Shown here: positions 46,637 to 58,180 of the stretch, piece by piece
Layout: every line of letters starts with the position of its first letter
How positions within the stretch are numbered: position 1 is the stretch's first letter
Assembly (NCBI GenBank): GCA_902805475.1
Contig: CADCSX010000009.1
Location: 1,426,001 to 1,490,000, forward strand
DNA from: Entonaema liquescens
Lineage: Eukaryota > Ascomycota > Sordariomycetes > Xylariales > Xylariaceae
Direction of reading: 5' to 3'
Length of the DNA: 64,000 nucleotides
Position numbers and translations under genes: made by a program
Notes under the pieces: model-generated
The model's input: the letters and a program-made list of their open reading frames with translations, nothing else
The model's database searches: none
What the model was told of the DNA's origin: nothing

Positions 46637-49600
46637 GGTGTTCAGATTTCCTTGTTTTTTTTCGGTGCAGGTTCTCCGTATCTCGCAGGGGGGATGGAGT
46701 GGGATATTGCCCCTTAGCTGTAATCGAGGGTTAGAAATACTCTCATAGGCGCTGATTGACAATATTCCTACTTTGTCAACCAATTATTTGGCTCGATTAA
46801 AAGGTTCGAAATCAACTTGTGCGATAGCGCAACCCGGGCTTGCAGGAGGCTTCGGCGTAGGTAGTGCGTCAGGGGTTTTGGATGAGATGGGAAAACGATC
46901 TTCAAGGAGATGGGAATATTCGCCAAGTTTGCCCGTGACGAGGCGATGACGTTTTACTATTGCTTGGAACGTGACGCGGCACGGCGCCCTCGGGATGAAT
47001 AGAAGATTAATAAGATACCAATCGAATTGATAGGTAAGCTTAGGGGTATGAAAATGCGATGCGACGAGACGAGACGCTGAAAGTGAAGAATCAAGACCGA
47101 ATGGGTGAATTTTTTGGTGGTCAGCTCGTGGGTCGAGAACGGATAGGTACGGTGGAAATGATTTAGATGTTTGTTACGGCAACGCGCGTTAGGGTCTTCT
47201 GCTCATGCAAGGAACCTGGACGGAAATGCGAATAGAAAAAGGGCCGCGACCGTCCAAATGTTTAGTACAAAAAGTGACGAGGGCGAGTTGCGTCGCAGAT
47301 TCTCGATTTCCTTGTTGCACCAAGTATATTTTCGAAGTCTAAACTTGCAGCTTGAAAGCTTGGGGCAAATGCGGGAGAGGAGGTGCGAGGTTGTGTTACC
47401 GTCGGTAGTTGGTAAATAATCGATTAAATGCTGTCGGTCTTCTTTCCTTTGAGGTCGGGTGACGAGATTTTCCTTGGTTTAGCTCCTTAGCATTCTCCTC
47501 TTCTTCTTTTTTTCGTTAGGTCTAATAAACCTCCCCTTTACTTCCGGGTCGATTGCGGTCGAAGACCCCTATTAACTAAGGGACAGTACTAAAATAAAGT
47601 GGAATGGTTAAGTGAAAGGGTACTGTATCCCGCTGTGGGCTCTGATTGATTTAGGATGGGTTATTGTCCTGGCTCCTTTCTGACAGGATGACAAGGGGAA
47701 TGTCGGTTGGAGAGATCGACGAAACAGAAGTCAGCGGGGCAGTTCAGCCCGTCTTACAACTTGTCCGCCCGTATTAATAATTGGTGTTGTAGATTTCTTT
47801 TTTTTTTTTTTGGGTTGGAGTAGAAAAAAGAGAAGACTACAATTTAATGAAATTCAAAGTCGGAAAAGGACAAAAAGAGTTCTCTCAATTGCGTTTGACG
47901 GCCGAGGTGTGGGCTAACCTTATATTATTACAACGTTATCGAAATTGGGTTAGTGCAAGTCGTAAAGAGCAACAGATGCGCCGTAGTTACTACAGTATCC
48001 CAGGTATCCCAGGTATGACCTGGTCTGGTGCAAATACTAAATTGGAATAGCTAAGATCAATAGGTAAGTTTAATAGAATGTACCTAACGCATCAGCACAT
48101 GTACGCAATATAAAAGTACCTCCACTTTCACTGTAGAAGGCACTAGGCGAACACAGTAGAGCACTGCTGTAAGGACCTACCTAAAAGGGCACACTGTAAG
48201 CACTGTAACCTACAACCTGTAACTCGTATCGATCTCAACAATCCTACAGGACACATAATACAAAAGAGACAACATTGCTTCGTAGTTCGATTTAGGATGC
48301 TAGAAAGGGCGAAGGGATGAATTAAAGGAGCGCAGCGTTCCGTAGTCCAAGCCGGTTGGGTTGACAAGCGGTGACAGTACATGATGCATTGACAAGAGTT
48401 GTCTCTGGCTATTCTAGGTACCTTGAGGTTTGCCAAGCATTCTTCTAGGTTGTCTACCCTCTGTTTAATCATGTAAGGTGCCTGACAGTTAATAGCTTAA
48501 TGGCCCAGACCTTAAGCTTAATACGTATATTCCATGTACATAATAACCACCTTCAGATATTACCCAGATCATGCTAGGAATTCCATGGCTTCCACAAGGA
48601 GCTTCGCAGTTCTTGATCATTGACTATTAATTCCTCCCGGCTCCAGCGGATGATCCCATGATTTCTACGTTAAGGAGTCTAGGAGTCTTATTTGTTTTAT
48701 ACACTATTAATGGTCTAATAGACATCGAATATCGAACTACAGACACTTAATTTCTAACGCTCCAGAAAAAAAGGCTGTTCGTTTTATTTTATCCTACCTA
48801 AGGGCGGATTACCCCTGGTATCTACATTAGGTACCTTTGGTAATCCGTAGTGCAATCTGCTAATACATCTGCTAATACACCACTGCACGTGTAACACCAC
48901 TACTACGGCCCACTAACAATCTATAGGTAAACCCACTTATTATATATACCTATGTATGTACAACTCGGCAAAGATCAAATGCAAGTAACTAGGTCTGGGT
49001 AGGAATTGACATATTACATGGTAATTACACGTATTATTTGTTGGATTGTGTTCTAATTAAGCGCGACTGGTTGTAAATTCGTGTAAAAATGCGCGACTAC
49101 AAATACCACCTGCACACCACCAACAACTAAATCTGGTTCGAGAACCCCTTTTTTCGAAGTTTGCCATGTCAACGCGAAAAAGCTGCTACCGTAGCATTGT
49201 ACATAGTACCTGACTTGCTCTCTCTCTCTTAGCCCGTGTAGCCGAAAGATATGCCCCCACATCGTTCGAATTTAATCCCTTGGCATATCTGTGGGGTAGT
49301 CCTGCCATCTCTCACCATCTGCTAAACGCCGATCCCCTCTTTATCGTTGCCCCTTTTTGTCCACGCCGTCCACGCAAGCCACGCAGGCCACGCCATAATA
49401 TCTAGCATAATATCTCATCACAAGACGCCGGAGTTTATTAATCTATTAAGATCTACTCGGCTAGGGTAAACTAGAGTTTATAGTATGCGCATCATCATGG
49501 AGCTGAAGCAATAAGTGAGAGAGAAAATAAAAAATAAGCTCTAGTTATTCTTTTCTCCATTTATCATCTTTTGAGTTTAAGCTCAAGTGCATCAAACTCC

Positions 49601-49671
49601 AAGCTTAAAGGCTTAAATCACCGGATCGACAGATGCGCATTGACATCAACAGCCCCTTCGAAGCTTTCGCA
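46637..49671. other. Long intergenic region upstream of pal1
   Basis: About 3 kb. The part next to pal1 (46637-47850) is probably its promoter and leader. The open frames at 47171-47419, 47847-48050, 48143-48472 and 49053-49262 lack recognisable features and I do not call them genes. A CT run is at 49217-49230, and a 9-bp inverted repeat lies at 48805-48847. Confidence 0.45.
48805..48847. repeat. 9-bp inverted repeat (hairpin)
   Basis: cggattacc and ggtaatccg are perfect inverted copies separated by 25 bp. The stem core GATTACC/GGTAATC also occurs in the ends of the terminal-inverted-repeat element at 23176-24102, but the similarity is too short to claim relationship. Confidence 0.6.
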
Positions 49672-50636
49672 TTACCAAGGCAGCTTCAGAGGAGTCTCAA
49701 GGTTCTTTCCCAACACCGTCTCGGCCATTCCAATATCTCCTGTTACTCAAAAAAGTCAGTGGCAATTACCAAAAAAAAGGAGTTTAGTTCATAAAAATAG
49801 GTTCTAGCCTTACGTGGACCACGAGGCGCCCAGTATTCCCCGGACTTGCTAATATCTAGCGTCTCTGTCCACTCCACGAGACTCTTCGCAGCCACCTCAG
49901 GAGTTACAGCTGAATATCACATGTCTTAGCTTTTTACCACATGTCTTAGATCCCGGTTACTTACCGCCGCCCTCGTCCCAGTGTTTGTCAAAACCAACGC
50001 CTTTGGTCATCTCGGTACGCATGAAACCTGGATGGACGATACTAACGATAATCCCTTTTTCCTTAAGGTCGATACTGAGAAGTTTTCCCACCATGTTCAA
50101 TGCAGCCTTGCTTGCGTGGTGTGCATAATTGCCGCCGCCTTCTTTCTCGTGTCGTAGCGTAAGACTTCCAGCCTCGCTAGATACCAAGACGATCTTGGAT
50201 CCGGGTTTCAGCCGGTCATTATGCACAAGGCGGTGCAAAATGAATAGAGGCGCAATAGAGCTGACAGTATACATGGTCAATTCATCATTCCAGTTCGGTC
50301 CTCCAGACTTGGAGAAGTCCTCGGTCATGAATCGCCCAGCGTTGATGATCTAAATGCGGTAAGGTTGCCTCAGTTAATAAATTCGCAGAAGCAAAATGAG
50401 TGACTTACTACAATGTCTAAAGGCTTCTCTCCCTTAAGTTGGCTCGAAAGATTGTCTCCGACATTTTGGTCAGTAAGGTCAATTCCAGAGAGCCACTTGA
50501 TGCCATCTGGGAACCCGCTCGGTGCGGCTTCGGACCGTGTAGTCGCATATGTGACCGTCTTAGGATTTGAAGCATATTCCTTTACCAATGCGGCCCCTAA
50601 GCCTCTGGTAGCGCCAACTATTAGTACAGAAGCCAT
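49672..50636 (-). CDS. SDR, C-factor/sniffer-like
   Basis: NAD(P)-dependent short-chain dehydrogenase of the C-factor-like group. Exons: 50409-50636, 49965-50349, 49814-49909 and 49739-49672. Introns are 59, 55 and 74 bp, and the total is 259 codons (258 residues). The start at 50636 places the cofactor motif GATRGLGAAL at residue 7. NAGRFM and the Ser of VLVSSEAGS follow. The last intron is supported by the conserved C-terminus WAPRGPRDIG, then ETVLGKN and LPW at the stop. In the active-site helix the sequence is GGNYAHHASKAALN, so the residue four before the catalytic Lys is His, with the Tyr two residues earlier. I believe this variant exists in fungal relatives, but it makes activity uncertain. 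It is not linked to the polyketide cluster. Confidence 0.85.
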
Positions 50637-51603
50637 TATAGGACGAAGTTTGATAGGTACTAAATAAGTAAGGTTGAATAGGAGCTGTGCTGTTGTAATA
50701 CTAGGCGACGATAGGTGTTTTCTTTTCCGTCGTGTCACAGAACGTTACCGTTAAAGAGGAAAGTCTCATAGCACGCCATTGATGATGAGATAGATGATGA
50801 CGTCACCTCTGATAACTACGACAGTTGTTACGCACGGAAATACTATCTATGCCTTGCATGTATTTAAGCTAGAGACTGATAGTAGTTGCTCTTTATGCAC
50901 AGTCCAGAAGGATGTATGAATACGACAAGCGTATATTAGCACAGAGAAAGTTGGAACCTTAGTATTTCTACCTATTCTAGCTTATATATCAAAATCTCAA
51001 GACTCAATCTCTTACGGAGGCTGGCATTTTATCGTAATACTTTTTGGCCAATACCTAGGTAAGGCGTAAAACGTATAATTTCCTTCCTGGTCTTGTGTTG
51101 ACCCCCTTTCCGTGGCGTCCCTCCCTTCTAAAACATGAAAAGGTCACGTCACCGTGGCTATCAAGTCCAGGGGCACACTTGGTACCTAGATAAACGAGTA
51201 TTATGGTTCATGAGATAAGTAGTCCATTATTAGAAAGTACGACTTTACATAGAAGTACCTTAGGTAGTCTGTCTAACATAGGTATGTTCTTAAACAGACT
51301 AACCAAGCAAATAAGACATGTATCCAAGATTCTACTCAAGAATACCATATGTTCCTATTACAACGAATAAGTCCGCATAGCTCACGTGAAGTCTAAGATA
51401 CACATACGGTAGGCAAATCAGCATTACATGCAGACGCGCAATTTACTCATTTTTTTTGTTCAAATCTCATAGCCTTCATAATAGCATACATACAAGACGC
51501 CAATCCCATCCTCCTCGTTAAGTTGGGGTGCGCATTTATCTCTTGTCTTCGTCTCCATTACCTATCTTTAGATTTTCCCCTCATCCTCTTCTCTTGCACT
51601 ACT
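50637..51603. other. Intergenic region
   Basis: 967 bp covering the promoter of the SDR (minus) and the 3' side of malate synthase (minus). It contains AGGTAC/CCTAGG motifs at about 51050-51062 and 51180-51190. No gene was recognised. Confidence 0.45.
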
Positions 51604-53517
51604 TCATAGCTTACTAGCCGGCGCGGCGTTTCCCACGGCGGTAATCTCGTCGTACAGCAGAGTCGTCAAGAAGTCGGCGTAGTCCTCGCCAGTGATCTGG
51701 CCCGCGAAGTACTGCGACGCGAGTCCAAACTTGTTGCCCTTGGGCGCGTTGGCCGCGAGCTGGTCCGTCTGCTCCTTGAGGAGCTTCAGCGCGTACGCCT
51801 TGTCGACTTTCTTGCCCTCGGCGGTGGTCACGCCGTGGCGCACCCACTGCCATAGCTGCGATCGCGAGACTTCGGCTGTGGCTGCGTCCTCCCTGTTTTG
51901 GCGGGGTTAGCATATGTGCTTGGGATTGTGCGTGGTTAAATAGACTGTAGAGAGGGAAGGGTGGGCATCGGAGTTTGGGTGCAGGGGGTAAATATAAGTA
52001 GAGTGGAAGTAAGTAAGGGGGTTGATTCACTTACATCAGGTAGTTAATAGGCACGCAGCCAATACCGCGGATCCAAGCCTCCATGTATCCTAGTCCGATG
52101 TTCAAGTTCTTCCGAATACCATCCTCGGTAATCTTACCGGGCACGTTCATGTTAAGTAGGTCATTGCGGCCAATCTTAACATCCTCTCGTCGCCGGAACA
52201 GCTGGTTCGGCGTCGGCATGTGCTTGTTGAAGATCTCGGAAGCGATAGATGCTAGAGCCGGGTGCGCTACCCATGTGCTAGAAAATACAGTGTCAGCTAA
52301 TTCTGTTCTTGAAGGCAAGGAGGGAGGAATAAGACATACCCGTCATGGCCGGCACGCACTTCTCGGAGCTTATCGGCTCGCACGCCCTCCATTGCCTTAT
52401 CATTCGCCTCCTTATCATCCTTGATGGGGATTTGAGCCGCCATGCCGCCCATGGCATGTACACCTCGCTTATGGCAGGTCTGGATCAACAACTTGACATA
52501 CGCGTCCATGAATGGGACAGTCATGGTTACCGCACTGCGGTCTGGTAGGACGAACCCGCTGTTCTGGCGGAACTTCTTGATGGTACTAAAGATGTAGTCC
52601 CATCGACCGCAGTTGAGTCCCGAGCTGTGATCCCGCAGCTCGTAGATAATCTCGTCCATCTCAAAGGCAGCCAGGATGGTCTCGATGAGTACAGTACCGC
52701 GGATCGTGCCTCGCGGAACGCCTACTGAGTCCTGAGCCAGGTTGAACACGTCGTTCCATAGGCGCGCCTCAAGGTGCGATTCCATCTTGGGCAGGTAGAA
52801 GTACGGCCCGAAGCCCTGCTTGATGGACTCACGCGCGTTGTGAAAGAAGTACAGGCCGAAGTCGAATAGAGAGCCTGAGATCGGCTCTCCATCTACCGTG
52901 ACGTGCTTCTCCTCGAGGTGCCATCCTCGTGGCCGCACAATCAGCGTAGGCAGTACGCGGTCTGTTCGCAGCTTGTACTCTTTGGGGCCTTGCTTGAAGT
53001 CAACCTGCCGCCGCACGGCGTCGTACAGGTTTACTTGGCCGTTGATCATGTTGTCCCACGTTGGGGCGCTTGAGTCTAGTATCGTTTGTGTTAGCCGACT
53101 GACTAGCCAATGACTCTTCACCTCCTGACATCATCACTATTTCGATTATTACTCACCCTCAAAATCCGCCATATAAGTCCATACTTCCGAGTTCAATGCA
53201 TTAACAACCATCTTGCGGTCGGTAGGGCCCGTGATCTCTACTCTCCGGTCGACAAGGCCGGGAGCTGGTGGTGCGCCTTTCCATGTCGGGTTTTCACGGA
53301 TGTGCCTTGTCTCGGGTAGAAAATCCGGTAAGTTGCCTCTGTCAATCTCGGCTTGACGTGCGACGCGGCGCTCTAGCAGTGCCTTGCGTGTGCCATTGAA
53401 GGATCGGTGGAGGAGTGCTAGGAAAGCCAGTGCTTGTGGTGTTAGGATCTTCTTATGTTCCGGCTGTACAGTGCCAGAGATGGCTACGCCTTGCAAGATG
53501 CTGTCGGTAGTCGCCAT
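51604..53517 (-). CDS. acuE: Malate synthase, peroxisomal
   Basis: Condenses glyoxylate with acetyl-CoA to malate in the glyoxylate cycle, needed for growth on acetate or fatty acids. Exons: 53157-53517, 52340-53075, 52035-52277 and 51604-51892. Introns are 81, 62 and 142 bp, and the total is 543 codons (542 residues), the usual fungal length. The C-terminus is APASKL, a clear PTS1 peroxisomal signal. Family motifs include RHIRENPTWKGAPPAPGL near the N-terminus, GTIRGTVLIETILAAFEMDE and YELRDHSSGLNCGRWDYIFS around the active site, and RAGHDGTWVAHPALA, assembled across the second intron. All are intact. In other fungi the gene is induced by acetate and repressed by glucose; no such site was identified here. 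The symbol is that of the Aspergillus nidulans gene. Confidence 0.95.
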
Positions 53518-55378
53518 GTTTATATATCCTTATATGCTGAGATAGCGATCGCAAGTTCAACTCCGCGAGGTTGTATAACCAACTGCCTCTTGTCTTGGGT
53601 ATTGATGACGAGGCTTGCTGTGGTTGAAATGTAATAGAGCTGGTAGGGGTATATGGATTAAGTTAGGAAATAGTTATAAAGAGCTAGGTAGAGCACGAAG
53701 AAAAGTCGGTGCTATTATATAAAGTCCTTTGTTTAGGTTGTTACCTGAAAGGACTAGCGGTAATACGGCTACGAGGAAGGTAGCAGCGGGATTCCACGGT
53801 TATAAGAAGGAGACGACGACAAGTTCGGGTAGGAGATAGTGTATAAGCCAAGGCATGTAACAGCTTTAAAGTTGAGGATCCCCTTGCTAAAGGGAGGGGT
53901 GACTCAAACTTATGTACATATAATATATAATAATGTACGTATGCGTAGAACGAACTGCTACTAGTTTTACCTGGGTGCAGTAGAACTACGACAAGGAGGC
54001 GACTCTCAAGGTTGCTCTCCGACTATCTTCGGCTGGAAGGAGGGTAGATGACTGGCTACGTGATGTTGATGTAGCCGATGGGAAGGGGGAGGAATACCTA
54101 GGAGATCTACCTAGGTATTAAAGCTTGTGAAAGTGTGGGGGGAAGATGTTACTCCTTGACTCCACGAGGCCGTCGAGAACTAAAATTCTAGTCTCTAGAA
54201 TGCTACAAAGAGTCATCGGCATGTTTGAAGTCTACTTCTTTGTATTGGGTATTAGGTAGTTGGTACGTACCTATAATTCCCCATCACATGTAAAGCCGGG
54301 GAAGTTCTACCGCAGTACGGAGGTAAATGTAAATTTAGAGCTCTAACCCCCGGTCTTTACCAGTACTACATTATATCATTGGCTTAGCATTCCCCAGCTT
54401 CTTTCCCCACATCCCAGTTAAAAACGGTAAGCTTTAACTACCAGCTAACACCAGCTTAAAAAAACAACGAGTTCTGATTGGTTTGTTATGCCGTAAAGGG
54501 GCAAGTCCATCTGCCCGCCGCTCATAAGGAACCGTTTTTATCGTCAATTGGAGATTCACAGTTGTTGATCATGACGGCATCAATTCTATAATATTTATCT
54601 TATCTTCACGCTCGAATTACCTAACTCAAGAAACATATCTCAATCACATCAACAACAAATTACTAAAATCTTCAGCGATATCGCTGTTCAACTGGGACCC
54701 TATTCTCGGGGATATCTCGAAATGATTACGAACGTGCATACGTAGTAAAAAGAAATGGGTAGCTTTGATGATAAGAATCTAGTCAGATCCATACCTCCAT
54801 TATATCGAGTTCCGAAGATACGGGACGGTACATAGCAACGCTATTGGACGCTTCATACAAAGAAACGGGCGGCTAGAGTGACGTAGTCCACCTGGAACTC
54901 CCGAAGTACCGAAACTGCGATGCTCCCGGCTGCCGAGGTCGGATCACCAGCCAATTCGAGGTTCCAGATCGCCTAAGTTGCCGAGAGTACCCGAACCCAG
55001 CTTCCAGCTGAGAGCATGCCTACGAATTATCGTGATACTAGCCATTCTCTGTTACGTACTCAATCCTACGGGGTTTTAACTACCCAAGAAACTTACAAAG
55101 GATCTTCAGTACAACGAATCTTAAATATTAGAAATCATAAGCAGCTCCTATAATTACCGATATATTTAAAGCTTAAAGAAGGCGACAGCGGACACCTCTA
55201 CCAAGAAGAGGCAACACTGTTCACCATTTTACGTAGAATGATATATTTGCCATTTATTTATACACGTCCTTTCATTACTTATCAATACGTCTTTACTCGT
55301 ACATACTTTTCTCGACTCTTGCCAACGTCCTTTAAGCCATAAAGTATACCCGTATCCTAGACCAAGTGTCTTTTCTTA
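53518..55378. other. Intergenic region
   Basis: About 1.86 kb upstream of malate synthase and downstream of the NACHT gene. It carries the malate synthase promoter and CCTAGGTA-type palindromes (54095-54119). No open frame or RNA gene was recognised. Confidence 0.45.
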
Positions 55379-58036
55379 TCATTTCGCTACCTGGTTATAT
55401 ATCTCCTCCGCTTCTAAATACCTCCCCGTCCTATTAAAAACCCACGCCAAATTATATAGCGTCGTAAGGGTATCCGGGTGCTCCAGACCACATGTTTTCT
55501 CAAGCCCTTTTCTCGCTTGCTGGTACATCTCTTCAGCTTGGTCGTATTTTCCTAGACCGACATAAGTATTCCCGAACTCCGTGATAGAAAGGAGAGTGTG
55601 TATGTGCTCCGGCCCGAGTGTCTTTCGCTCCCCCTTTATTACCAGTGGGAAAATTTCCTCCGCTTCGGCGTATTTGCCGCGCATGTTGTAAGTCTGTGCT
55701 AGCATGAACAAGCTTGAGAGAGTATCTTCATGCTCTGATCCGAGTGTTTTTCGTCGTCCTTTTAACGCCCGCTGAAAAGTTTCTTGTGCTGGTATAAGTT
55801 TTCTCTGCTCGATAAGAGCACATCCTAAGTAATGTATGCTACTAAGTGTGTTAACATGGTTTTGGCCGAGTATTCTTGCCCGTCCTTCTACTGCTCGTCG
55901 GTAAGGCTCCTCTGCCTCTTCGAATTGTTCCTGCTTGTAATGAATGGAGCCGATTTCATCCCATATCCTGTATTTCATCGGGACCTCGCGGTTTCCAAAC
56001 TTCGTCATTGCACTGTGATAAACTTGTAAGGACTTCTCAAACTGATTTACTCTTTGGTAGAAATCGGCAATCATCATTAGAGCATACATAGGAACGTTCT
56101 CGACATTTGCTAAAATGAGACGGAATAGAAGTTCAAGAGAATCCGTCAAAGCCTTTGCTCGCTGGATATAATATTGCAATCTTAATAGCAAGTCGAGTTG
56201 TCTCGGTGCTGTTAGCATGCTGTTCTGCTTGAATGTTTCCATCACCATGGGAGCCGCCTGATAAGCATCATTTGGGCCGTTACGTATTGCGAGGTCGGTC
56301 GTGCAAGTATGATGGTCGGATACGCTGCCGGTAGGTCTATCATTGCCAATATCTGTAAGCACATCAAGAACCATCCTGTAGTGGTCTACTCGCCGGTCGC
56401 TTTCACCAAAGCTCTGCTTAAGATTCTCAAGTTGTCGGCGCAAGTGAAAGCTAACGCGTTCCAGGAACCTTTCCCCGGTCTCATTTTCGAGCCACGCCAT
56501 GAGCTCTTCAGTCTCAAAGCCAGAAGATCCATCTTCTATTAAGTGCATAGCGAAGTATTCAGCCCAAGATAGGCTTGCCTCAGACCCGAGATATTGGTGA
56601 AGCTTGTCGACAACTTCAGCAGGAAGCTTTCCTGCCCTATTGATGTGGTAAAGCAAATTTTTGGACGCATATTCTAGAAATGGATGGACACCATAGAGTA
56701 TTGACAATTCATCCTGACCCTGCAGCGGAAAGCCGTATCTACCAACTCCCAGGTAGTCGATGCAGGCCGAAACGAACGATGAGTGTGATTCTTCTGGATC
56801 AATCCGTAGGCGGATAATATTTAGATCGCCATCGTGTAACCATTCATTCTCTGGTCTAGCCAAAAATTCCTTGGCTGATATATGGACTGGTAGAACGATC
56901 CCATCAGTTATTTGGATGAAGCTTCCGCAGATACGGAGAATTTTCCCAACTAAGTCCTCCGGCATACACTCTTCAAGCGAGTATTCGTATGATATTTCCA
57001 AATCGGACCTGGACACTAATGCGTGAGCGTATTCTAGCTCTTCGACCTTTAGCGGCTGACGAGCTGCTATAACGAATGCTAAAACGCGTCGAGTAAATTC
57101 GAGGTCGAAGCCATCTAGATCCTCCACGAGTTGTGTAAGGAAGTGCCGGTAAGTCTTTTGAAGACCCTGCGGCAGATTGTGCAATCTTTGAATGGCTTCC
57201 GCTTTAGAAGAAGCCTTGCGAAGGTCGCGAACCATCAATTTCACCCATAGGAACATGCCCTGGGAGCCACCACGAAGAGTGTTGAATGCGAGATCGCGAA
57301 TTTCAGGAGATTGAAGGACCTTGGACTTGTCTATCTCAGTGTCGATATATGCGTCAATATCAGGCTTGATTAGGCTGGGAGTAATCTCGATTGCGTAATT
57401 CTTTTGTTGGATTGGCTCAAGTATGTGCGTCCTCCCTAGTAGAATGGCGCGAGCGTCTTCGTTGGCCTCGAGAAGGTCAAGAATCTGACTAAATATCTCT
57501 TCACCAGATTGCTTGCATTCATCAACTCCGTCGACTATCCAGTATATAAGCCCAGGCATCGATATTGTGACATTTTTAAAAGCAGTCCATAGCTCAGAGG
57601 TTAAGGGTTGGCCACGCGACATCAGATCTTGCATGATATTGAAGCTCTCGTCCGGAACTGGCTCTTGTAATAATTGCCACAACAGTGACCGGGCCAAGTC
57701 GTTCATGTTTTGGCGACTGGTATCCGCACCAGAAAAAGAGAAAAACAACACTCGATTTCCTTTACGTTTCAACGACTCCACGATCGAGGACGCCAAGACA
57801 GTTTTCCCACAGCCGTGGGTGCCGTAGATGCAGAGTAGACGACGATCTACGGTTGATGGATCCGTCGTAGTACTGCTCCATTCCGAGAATATAGGGTGAT
57901 CCCATACCCAGTCGCATGTTCCGCGTAGCTTCTCCTGAACTTTGTTATCGTGGATTTCTCTCATATTCGGTGGCTTGAGCCACGTATCGCATCTGTATTT
58001 CAGGTCTCGTCTGTCCGCCTGAGTTTTCTCTAACAT
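55379..58036 (-). CDS. NACHT-TPR NLR-like protein
   Basis: STAND-type NTPase of the fungal NLR class. An 885-residue open frame begins at the ATG at 58036. A typical pre-NACHT motif (WLKPPNMREIHDNKVQEKL, then GTCDWVW) precedes Walker A GTHGCGKT at residues 72-79. Walker B is YWIVDGVDEC, about 165-174, and a sensor-like ILLGRTHI follows. From about residue 660 to the end there are tetratricopeptide repeats of the 42-residue kinesin-light-chain type, with recurring LGxEHxDTL and YxEAEEIY elements. The last repeat stops abruptly at EEIYNQVAK. A patatin gene lies only 145 bp upstream on the same strand, so the two may form one patatin-NACHT-TPR receptor. In Neurospora a patatin NLR (PLP-1) controls germling-regulated death. 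A similar allorecognition or defence role is inference. Confidence 0.87.
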   Translation of the reverse strand: MLEKTQADRRDLKYRCDTWLKPPNMREIHDNKVQEKLRGTCDWVWDHPIFSEWSSTTTDPSTVDRRLLCIYGTHGCGKTVLASSIVESLKRKGNRVLFFSFSGADTSRQNMNDLARSLLWQLLQEPVPDESFNIMQDLMSRGQPLTSELWTAFKNVTISMPGLIYWIVDGVDECKQSGEEIFSQILDLLEANEDARAILLGRTHILEPIQQKNYAIEITPSLIKPDIDAYIDTEIDKSKVLQSPEIRDLAFNTLRGGSQGMFLWVKLMVRDLRKASSKAEAIQRLHNLPQGLQKTYRHFLTQLVEDLDGFDLEFTRRVLAFVIAARQPLKVEELEYAHALVSRSDLEISYEYSLEECMPEDLVGKILRICGSFIQITDGIVLPVHISAKEFLARPENEWLHDGDLNIIRLRIDPEESHSSFVSACIDYLGVGRYGFPLQGQDELSILYGVHPFLEYASKNLLYHINRAGKLPAEVVDKLHQYLGSEASLSWAEYFAMHLIEDGSSGFETEELMAWLENETGERFLERVSFHLRRQLENLKQSFGESDRRVDHYRMVLDVLTDIGNDRPTGSVSDHHTCTTDLAIRNGPNDAYQAAPMVMETFKQNSMLTAPRQLDLLLRLQYYIQRAKALTDSLELLFRLILANVENVPMYALMMIADFYQRVNQFEKSLQVYHSAMTKFGNREVPMKYRIWDEIGSIHYKQEQFEEAEEPYRRAVEGRARILGQNHVNTLSSIHYLGCALIEQRKLIPAQETFQRALKGRRKTLGSEHEDTLSSLFMLAQTYNMRGKYAEAEEIFPLVIKGERKTLGPEHIHTLLSITEFGNTYVGLGKYDQAEEMYQQARKGLEKTCGLEHPDTLTTLYNLAWVFNRTGRYLEAEEIYNQVAK

Positions 58037-58180
58037 TACGCAATATTTAGTACTGTTAAACCAGGTATAATTAGATCGGCATACTGGCTATGGAACGAAC
58101 ATTCATCGCTCTCGCGGCAATTATACGGGAGAGATGTGTTACCGGAGCATCTATGGAATGTTAATCGGAAAATGAATACT

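Noticed and set aside
47171..48472. Open frames of 67-109 codons upstream of pal1
   Set aside because: Composition and context suggest leader or promoter DNA; no recognisable domain, and the frame at 47171 does not start with ATG.
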